NCBI GenBank assembly: GCA_007122565.1
Contig: SKTJ01000283.1
Span: 1 to 9,847 of the forward strand
Length of the DNA: 9,847 bases
Reading direction: 5' to 3'
Source of the DNA: Syntrophomonadaceae bacterium
Lineage (GTDB): Bacteria; Bacillota; Dethiobacteria; DTU022; UBA8154
Positions within the stretch are counted from its first letter, which is position 1. Every line of letters starts with the position of its first letter. The translations under genes were made by a program, and so were the position numbers. Shown here in pieces: positions 4,935 through 9,847 of the stretch. Under the pieces are notes generated by a model. The model saw only the letters and a program-made list of their open reading frames with translations, was not told the origin of the DNA and searched no databases.

Positions 4935-6296
4935 ATGAAAAAAGCCTACCGTGTTTTTTTAGGCGCTGTTTTGTTACTCCCCTTGCTGTTTCCCCTGCTT
5001 GCTGTTATTAACCACGGGGTCGCTTTGGGCGTGGCTTCGCCGCTCATGCGTGTGGGGATAAGTCTCACTGCTAACCACTTGGTAGTTACCCTGGAAAGGG
5101 GTGATGTAATCACCCACCAGGGAAATGGTGCCACAATCACCCTTTTGCCCGGCACGTACAGGCTGGAAAACAATGGCAGTGCTATCCGCATCAGTGATGC
5201 TGCTGGAAAAAGTTACGGTGTTTTTGATGGCCCGCTGCAGCTTGTCCCGGCACAGGGCACTTTTCAACTCGGTAACAGCCGCTATGGTAGTTCGTACCGG
5301 GGCTCACTCGAGATATTATTACGGGGTACTGATGGATTGACCGTTGTTAATCTTGTTGACATGGAGAACTATCTGCGAGGCGTTTTGCCCCGTGAGGTCA
5401 TCCCAACCTGGGGCAATTACGGTGGTATGGAGGCGCTCAAAGCCCAGGCCGTGGCAGCCCGGAGTTATGCCCTTAATCACATGGCCAGAGGAAGCCATAG
5501 CAACGATCCTTATGATTTATGTGACACGCAACACTGCCAGGTTTACGGAGGTAAAGACGGAGAAACTGCTAACACAGATCGGGCCGTGGCAGAGTCGCGC
5601 GGTCGTATTCTGGCTTGGAACGGAAATCCGATCGAGGCTTATTTTCACTCCAACAACGGCGGCTATACAGAGAGTTCCGGAAACGTATGGATGACTTCGT
5701 TTCCATACCTGATTAGTCAACCTGATCCTTTTGATGATCCGGGAAACCCGAATTTACAGACCCATCCTCATGCTATCTGGGAAAAAGATGTTCCTGTGAA
5801 GCTTTTAAACAACCTGCTGGTGGGCAGTGGTGCATTAGCCACGGTGGAGGAGGTTAAAATCGCTTCTGTATTTCCCAGTGAGCGGGTAAATGAATTGCGC
5901 ATTAGTGGCGGGGGAAAGACAGTTTCATTTTTAAAGGAGCGGGCTCGCACGGTTTTAGGCTTGCGCAGCCAACTGTTTAGTGTACGGGAGCAGCCCGAAT
6001 CCCGCGTCTGGATTGCCTCAGCTAATACTAAAGAGAGTATGACTGAATTAGAAGGCAAATGGGCAGTAAGCGCCCATGGCATCAAGCGTATGCTCATGGG
6101 GGAAAGTTATTCAGCATTGGGTGTAGGCGGGCGGGACACTGTCCCCTATCTGGCTTATATTTTTGAAGGGAGAGGATGGGGGCATGGCATTGGTATGAGC
6201 CAGTACGGTGCGTACAACCGAGCCCGGGCAGGGCAATCTTACACGGAGATTCTCTCCTTCTACTATCCGGGAACACAGTTGCTTAATGCTTATTAA
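4935..6296 (+). CDS. SpoIID/LytB domain-containing cell-wall protein
   Basis: SpoIID proteins are lytic transglycosylases that cut denuded peptidoglycan, best known from forespore engulfment. The 453-residue protein has a signal peptide or N-terminal anchor (about 5-28), a roughly 100-residue beta-rich N-terminal region, and the SpoIID domain from about 135. Hallmarks are VDMENYLRGVLPREV (141-155), with E154 at the catalytic glutamate position, and EALKAQAVAARSYAL (166-180). DLCDTQHCQVYGG (194-206) has C196, H200 and C201, like the zinc-site region of clostridial SpoIID, and FHSNNGGYTES and GRGWGHGIGMSQYGA (412-426) follow. It is longer than B. subtilis SpoIID. The genuine engulfment spoIID usually lies elsewhere, near atp/spoIIID genes, so this may be a paralog with another wall role. 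ATG 4935 has GGAGG 9 nt upstream. Confidence 0.92.
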   Translation: MKKAYRVFLGAVLLLPLLFPLLAVINHGVALGVASPLMRVGISLTANHLVVTLERGDVITHQGNGATITLLPGTYRLENNGSAIRISDAAGKSYGVFDGPLQLVPAQGTFQLGNSRYGSSYRGSLEILLRGTDGLTVVNLVDMENYLRGVLPREVIPTWGNYGGMEALKAQAVAARSYALNHMARGSHSNDPYDLCDTQHCQVYGGKDGETANTDRAVAESRGRILAWNGNPIEAYFHSNNGGYTESSGNVWMTSFPYLISQPDPFDDPGNPNLQTHPHAIWEKDVPVKLLNNLLVGSGALATVEEVKIASVFPSERVNELRISGGGKTVSFLKERARTVLGLRSQLFSVREQPESRVWIASANTKESMTELEGKWAVSAHGIKRMLMGESYSALGVGGRDTVPYLAYIFEGRGWGHGIGMSQYGAYNRARAGQSYTEILSFYYPGTQLLNAY

Positions 6297-6460
6297 AAGA
6301 TTAAAAACTAAGAACATAAAAAGAGAGCTAAGATTTTACATAACACACAAAAAGGCAGGAACTTGAACACGGAATTAACGGAAAAGAAGGATGCAAAGGG
6401 TATACACAAAACAGAATGCATAAAAGGGGCGGGGACAAGTCTTAAAGGCTGCTTGATATT
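6297..6460. other. A-rich intergenic region with degenerate repeat remnants
   Basis: This 164-nt gap separates the SpoIID-like gene from queA. It is purine-rich with recurring GAACACGGAA / ACACACAAAAAGG words (about 6331-6390). These resemble the ACACACAGAAAAAG text at about 154-170 in the leader. A GGGGCGGGGAC word (6425-6435) resembles half of the palindromic elements near ruvA. I see no convincing promoter, terminator, open reading frame or preQ1 riboswitch. Confidence 0.5.
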
Positions 6461-7510
6461 ATGGATAAAACAAAAAACGAAGAACTTAAAACAGAAGCGT
6501 TTAATTATAAATTGCCTGATGAATTGATTGCTCAGGAGCCATTGCTGCGGCGGGATGATTCCCGCCTGCTTGTTTTGCGGCGTCATAGTGGCGAGATTGA
6601 ACACAGTAATTTCCGGCAAATCCCCCGTTACCTGGAGGCTGGGGATCTACTTGTGCTTAATGATTCACGTGTTTTTCGTGCCCGCTTGTTGGGCAGGAAT
6701 AAAAGCGGGGGCGGGCCTGTTGAACTCCTACTGTTACGCCCGCAGGGAAACGGGCAATGGCAGGCACTATGTCAGCCGGGCAAAAGAACCAGAACAGGAG
6801 CAGTGCTCACTTTTGGTGAAGGGGAGTTGGAGGCGGAGGTGCTTGATACCACGGAGACAGGAGAGCGAATCGTTTCCTTCCGTGGAGATAAACCGCTGGA
6901 GAGTCTCCTGCCTTCACTTGGTCAGTTGCCCCTGCCCCCTTACATAAAAAAAGAGCTGCATGATGGTGAACGCTACCAAACAGTTTATGCCCGCTCCAAT
7001 GGTTCAGTTGCTGCCCCCACTGCCGGGCTACATTTTACACAGCAACTATTTGATGACCTGAGACGACGGGGCATTGAGTGGACCTTTGTGACTTTGCACG
7101 TGGGACCGGGTACTTTTCGCCCTGTTAGGGCAGAATATGTGGCGCAGCACCATATGCATAGTGAACGTTTCTTTATGCAAGCGGCCACCGCGGCACAAAT
7201 AAACCAGGTAAAGGAAAGAGGTTCCCGAGTAGTGGCTGTGGGAACGACTTGTTGCAGGGTGTTGGAGACGCTGGGCGAGACAGACGGACGGGTGCGCTGT
7301 GGCGAAGGAGAGACAGAGCTCTATATTACCCCCGGTTACCGTTTTAAAACAGTGGATGCTCTCATTACCAACTTCCACTTGCCTCGTTCCACTTTGCTAA
7401 TGCTGGTCAGCGCCTTCGCCGGACGGGAAGAGACGTTTTGCGCTTATGCCGAAGCAGTAAAGGAGCGTTACCGATTTTACAGCTTTGGCGATGCAATGTT
7501 GATAATATAG
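6461..7510 (+). CDS. queA: tRNA preQ1(34) S-adenosylmethionine ribosyltransferase-isomerase QueA
   Basis: QueA transfers and isomerises the ribosyl group of S-adenosylmethionine onto preQ1 at tRNA position 34, forming epoxyqueuosine. The 349-residue length is typical. Family blocks are FNYKLPDELIAQEPLLRRDDSRLLVL (14-39), LLVLNDSRVFRARLLG (63-78), YQTVYARSNGSVAAPTAGLHFT (172-193), TLHVGPGTFRPVRAE (211-225), HHMHSERF (230-237) and ITNFHLPRSTLLMLVSAFAG (302-321). All are in order and intact. ATG 6461 has only AAAGG about 12 nt upstream, a weak site, and adds some 11 charged residues (DKTKNEELKTE) before the usual start of homology. No better start is visible. It operates between Tgt and QueH, both encoded in this window. 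Confidence 0.97.
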   Translation: MDKTKNEELKTEAFNYKLPDELIAQEPLLRRDDSRLLVLRRHSGEIEHSNFRQIPRYLEAGDLLVLNDSRVFRARLLGRNKSGGGPVELLLLRPQGNGQWQALCQPGKRTRTGAVLTFGEGELEAEVLDTTETGERIVSFRGDKPLESLLPSLGQLPLPPYIKKELHDGERYQTVYARSNGSVAAPTAGLHFTQQLFDDLRRRGIEWTFVTLHVGPGTFRPVRAEYVAQHHMHSERFFMQAATAAQINQVKERGSRVVAVGTTCCRVLETLGETDGRVRCGEGETELYITPGYRFKTVDALITNFHLPRSTLLMLVSAFAGREETFCAYAEAVKERYRFYSFGDAMLII

Positions 7511-7548
7511 AAGACATCTTTGGAATGGTTATCCTTGGGTAGCATAAT

Positions 7549-7577
7549 TTGACAAAGCAGTTCGGATGATATAAATT
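7549..7577 (+). promoter_or_regulatory. candidate sigma-A promoter for tgt
   Basis: A perfect TTGACA (7549-7554) lies in the 190-nt queA-tgt gap. Downstream, the A/T-rich TATAAATTATA offers TAAATT at a 17-bp spacer (7572-7577, 4 of 6) or TATAAA at a 15-bp spacer (7570-7575, 5 of 6). Transcription would begin around 7584 and give a leader of about 115 nt for tgt. This suggests tgt and yajC can be expressed apart from queA. Confidence 0.5.
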
Positions 7578-7605
7578 ATACAGGTAACAAGAGGGCTGAC
7601 CTTGA

Positions 7606-7646
7606 TCGAAAGAAAAATGGCATTTTACATTAGACTTTCGACTTTT
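7606..7646. repeat. short inverted and heptamer repeat before tgt
   Basis: Two 7-mers, GACTTTC (7633-7639) and GACTTTT (7640-7646), abut. TCGAAAG (7606-7612) is the exact inverse of CTTTCGA (7635-7641), giving a possible 7-bp stem with a 22-nt loop in the tgt leader. The unit length matches other heptamer tracts in this window, but two imperfect copies could be chance. Confidence 0.4.
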
Positions 7647-7700
7647 GAAATTGGACTGGTTCCTGATTACATAACAGTTCTTTCGTAAAGCGGTGTTCAA

Positions 7701-8864
7701 ATGGCTATAAAATGGCAAGTAACCGCCCGGCAGGGGCAGGCTCGTACCGGGCGGTTAGTGACAGCAAGGGGTGCAGTGGAAACACCCGTTTTTATGCCGG
7801 TGGGGACACAGGCGACGGTTAAGGCTATGACCCCGGAGGAACTGCGGGAGATAGGGGTAAACATGGTACTAAGCAATACGTACCACCTTTATCTGCGCCC
7901 TGGGACGGATATAATTGCCCAGGCCGGAGGTCTTCATGCGTTTATGAATTGGCCTTACCCCATCCTTACAGATTCGGGCGGTTTCCAGGTCTTCAGCCTC
8001 AGTCCTTTGCGTAAGGTGTCTGAAGAAGGGGTTACCTTCCGTTCCCATATTGATGGTTCAACCCACTTTTTTTCACCGGAAAAGGCGGTTGCTGTGCAGG
8101 AGGCCCTGGGCTCCGACATCATTATGCCATTGGATCACGTAGTTTCACATCCGTCATCCTACGGGGAAACGCGGGAGGCAATGGAGCGATCGGTCCGTTG
8201 GGCGCGGCGCAGCCAAAAGCGGCATCGCAATTCGCAGGAGCAGGCTCTCTTTGCCATTTTGCAAGGAGGTGTATACGGAGAACTACGGGAACAATGTTGC
8301 CGTGAAATGGTTAATATGGATTTCCCCGGCTATGCTATCGGCGGGTTGAGTGTTGGTGAACCAAAGAATGAGATGTATGCCATGCTGGAGATCGTGACGC
8401 CTTTGCTGCCACAGGAAAAACCCCGCTATCTAATGGGGGTGGGTTCGGCTGATGCTTTGCTGGAGGGAGTGCGCCGCGGTGTGGATCTCTTTGATTGCGT
8501 GTTGCCAACCCGTATTGCCCGTAATGGCAGAGTGATGGTGCCAAAGGGTTATCTTAATCTGCGCAATGCCCAATACGCAGCGGACTTGCGCCCCATTGAC
8601 CCGTTATGCAGTTGTTATGTTTGCCGCCATTACAGCAGGGCCTATATCAAGCATCTGCTCAAAGCGGGAGAAATACTGGGCCTGCGACTCACAACCTATC
8701 ATAATCTATATTACCTCAACTCCTTTATGGCAGATATTCGCTGCGCCATCAGGGAAAAAAGGTTAGATGAATTTGCCAGCGAATTCTGGGCCAGCTTTGG
8801 GCCTGATGCAGAAGAGGATGGGGGAGCAAATGAGTGTGGGACGGTAGGTCAAGTTCACCAGTAA
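7701..8864 (+). CDS. tgt: tRNA guanosine(34) transglycosylase Tgt
   Basis: Tgt swaps guanine 34 of GUN-anticodon tRNAs for preQ1, the step that commits the tRNA to queuosine. Length 387 is normal. The general base is D91 in LTDSGGFQVFSL (89-100), the nucleophile D265 in GVDLFDCVLPTRIARNGR (260-277), and the zinc site C303, C305, C308 and H334 (PLCSCYVC, TYHN). GGLSVGE (214-220) and FAILQGGVYGELR (184-196) are pocket segments. The usual DECxPYP motif is DHVVSHP here (145-151): the aspartate remains, but the Glu and the pocket Cys are His and Val. The C-terminal 20-odd residues are acidic and non-conserved. The ribosome binding site is weak (AAGCGGTG). Its own promoter may lie at 7549. yajC follows after 30 nt, a common pairing. 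Confidence 0.98.
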   Translation: MAIKWQVTARQGQARTGRLVTARGAVETPVFMPVGTQATVKAMTPEELREIGVNMVLSNTYHLYLRPGTDIIAQAGGLHAFMNWPYPILTDSGGFQVFSLSPLRKVSEEGVTFRSHIDGSTHFFSPEKAVAVQEALGSDIIMPLDHVVSHPSSYGETREAMERSVRWARRSQKRHRNSQEQALFAILQGGVYGELREQCCREMVNMDFPGYAIGGLSVGEPKNEMYAMLEIVTPLLPQEKPRYLMGVGSADALLEGVRRGVDLFDCVLPTRIARNGRVMVPKGYLNLRNAQYAADLRPIDPLCSCYVCRHYSRAYIKHLLKAGEILGLRLTTYHNLYYLNSFMADIRCAIREKRLDEFASEFWASFGPDAEEDGGANECGTVGQVHQ

Positions 8865-8894
8865 ATTCGAAATTATCATATTGAAAGGAGTGAA

Positions 8895-9200
8895 ATGACT
8901 ATGGAGCAACTATTAGCACAGGCAGGGGATGCTGCCAATCCTATTTTCGGGTTTTTGCCGATTATTCTCCTCTTTGTTATTTTCTACTTTTTGCTGATCA
9001 GGCCGCAGCAGCAAAATCAGAAAAAACGTAAGGAGATGCTCAGCAGTATTCAAAAGGGTGATCGGGTGGTAACTATTGGTGGTATTTATGGCATGATTAA
9101 AGAAATTAGAGAGGATTCAGTTGTCGTGCGTATCGCCGATAATGTAAACGTTAAAATGGCGCGGGTTGGAATTGATCGCGTGGTCAAGGATGAAGAGTAA
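8895..9200 (+). CDS. yajC: preprotein translocase subunit YajC
   Basis: YajC is the small accessory subunit of the SecDF-YajC membrane complex that assists protein export. This 101-residue protein has a short periplasmic N-terminus, one transmembrane helix (about 17-35, FGFLPIILLFVIFYFLLIR), then the hallmark RPQQQNQKKRKEM basic stretch (36-48). A cytoplasmic beta-rich domain follows, with GDRVVTIGGIYGMIKEI (55-71). AAGGAG (8885-8890) lies 4 nt before ATG 8895 and 10 nt before ATG 8901; either may be used, changing the product by two residues. secD/secF are not in the window. Confidence 0.96.
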   Translation: MTMEQLLAQAGDAANPIFGFLPIILLFVIFYFLLIRPQQQNQKKRKEMLSSIQKGDRVVTIGGIYGMIKEIREDSVVVRIADNVNVKMARVGIDRVVKDEE

Positions 9201-9263
9201 AGTTAAACCAAATGGGGGTAAGGGTGTCACGGCATAATTGAGGTAGCAGATACATATAAGTTA

Positions 9264-9295
9264 TAAGAAGGCTGGCCTTTGATGCCGGCCTTTTT
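9264..9295 (+). terminator. intrinsic terminator after yajC
   Basis: AAGGCTGGC (9268-9276) pairs with GCCGGCCTT (9284-9292) around a 7-nt loop, with one G-U pair. The stem can extend to about 14 bp using ATAAG on the left and the T run on the right. TTTTTAT follows directly. It should end the tgt-yajC transcript. Confidence 0.85.
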
Positions 9296-9318
9296 ATAAA
9301 CTTACAGGAGGTGTCATT

Positions 9319-9723
9319 ATGCCCGCCAGAGGACACTCCACTGCTCAGCAATACTCCCTGAATCCTTCCGTTAATATGCTGTTGCTCAGGGGCTTGCTCC
9401 GCTCCCTATTAATTTCATTAGGGTTCATTCTGCTTATCACTCTGCTTATGTTCTTATCACCCTTGCCGGAATGGATCGTTTCATACCTCATAGTGGCAGG
9501 GATGTTGGTCAGCATTATCTGCGGTGCCATGTACGTTGGCCGCAGGGTGGAGGCAAAGGGTTGGTTGCGCGGCGGTTATACCGGATTGTTATATATCGTT
9601 GTTATACTCTTATTAAGTTATATTCTACAGCTGGAACCGGAAATCGGGCTCAGCTTGCTGAGCAAACTTTTTCTCGGTTTTTCCTTCGGCTGTGTGGGAG
9701 GCATCCTCGGTATTAATTCATAG
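9319..9723 (+). CDS. TIGR04086-type four-helix membrane protein
   Basis: The 134-residue protein has a polar N-terminus of about 20 residues and four likely membrane helices, near 25-46, 51-73, 85-103 and 113-132. A basic loop (GRRVEAKGWLRGG, 74-86) lies between helices 2 and 3, and glycines cluster in the last helix (FGCVGGILGINS). Size, topology and the position right after yajC fit the TIGR04086 family of clostridial membrane proteins, whose function is unknown. From memory these genes are often followed by scfA (SCIFF peptide) and its radical SAM maturase; neither is in this window. ATG 9319 has AGGAGGTG (9306-9313) 5 nt upstream. The terminator before it suggests a separate promoter, which I could not identify. 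Confidence 0.8.
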   Translation: MPARGHSTAQQYSLNPSVNMLLLRGLLRSLLISLGFILLITLLMFLSPLPEWIVSYLIVAGMLVSIICGAMYVGRRVEAKGWLRGGYTGLLYIVVILLLSYILQLEPEIGLSLLSKLFLGFSFGCVGGILGINS

Positions 9724-9728
9724 GTGCA

Positions 9729-9799
9729 CAGGAGTCAGGAGTCAGGAGAAGTGCGGCAAAATATTTGCAGTCTGCCGTATTCTGATTATTGAATTCTGA
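9729..9799. repeat. two heptamer tracts in the tail of the window
   Basis: CAGGAGT occurs at 9729-9735 and 9736-9742, with CAGGAGA at 9743-9749. Thirty bases further on, ATTCTGA occurs at 9779-9785 and 9793-9799, with a diverged 7-nt unit (TTATTGA) exactly between them. Between the tracts, CGGCA and TGCCG (around 9754-9777) can pair. The rest, to 9847, shows no gene, promoter or terminator that I can support. Confidence 0.75.
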
Positions 9800-9847
9800 A
9801 TGCCTGGTATCTCATATTTTCCCGGATAGGAGCAGAAAGCCGATTAC

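Noticed and set aside
6297..6460. preQ1 riboswitch upstream of queA
   Set aside because: I looked for the compact preQ1-I stem with its A-rich tail and a pseudoknot partner near the start codon and did not find them; a covariance search could still overrule this.

Overview
The window looks like a chromosomal housekeeping segment from an endospore-forming, low-to-mid GC Clostridia bacterium. My best guess from memory is the Peptococcaceae / Desulfotomaculum-Pelotomaculum neighbourhood, but no single base in the window proves the genus. The support is a SpoIID-type cell-wall protein, Firmicutes-style Shine-Dalgarno sites (AGGAGG, GAGGTGATC), free use of GTG and TTG starts, and a gene order typical of that group. 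All twelve protein genes lie on the + strand. I see no tRNA, rRNA, insertion sequence, prophage or CRISPR array.

Layout: 1-250 is a gene-poor leader with a 26-bp tandem repeat. It is followed by a MOSC-domain protein (251-691), yebC (739-1491), ruvC (1575-2144), ruvA (2218-2805), ruvB (2891-3919), queH (about 4066-4599), a small DUF2905 membrane protein (4710-4931), a SpoIID/LytB-domain protein (4935-6296), queA (6461-7510), tgt (7701-8864), yajC (8895-9200) and a TIGR04086-type four-helix membrane protein (9319-9723). A short repeat-rich tail ends the window.

Functionally there are four groups. RuvC, RuvA and RuvB are the complete Holliday-junction branch migration and resolution machine, preceded by the usual yebC neighbour. 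Tgt, QueA and QueH are the last three steps of tRNA queuosine synthesis: preQ1 insertion, epoxyqueuosine formation and epoxyqueuosine reduction. They are split by DUF2905 and the SpoIID-like gene, which are tightly coupled to each other. YajC is the accessory subunit of the Sec translocase. The TIGR04086-type protein lies behind a good intrinsic terminator and is probably a separate transcription unit.

The genes are mostly ordinary. Two things deserve attention. First, the spaces between genes carry an unusual density of short simple repeats: 7-, 8- and 26-nt tandem units, hairpins built from them, and an inverted pair of a GC-rich element flanking ruvA. One tract forms the 3' end of ruvC. 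Second, Tgt has a diverged substrate-pocket motif, DHVVSHP where the family usually has DECxPYP. I found no convincing new multi-gene system.
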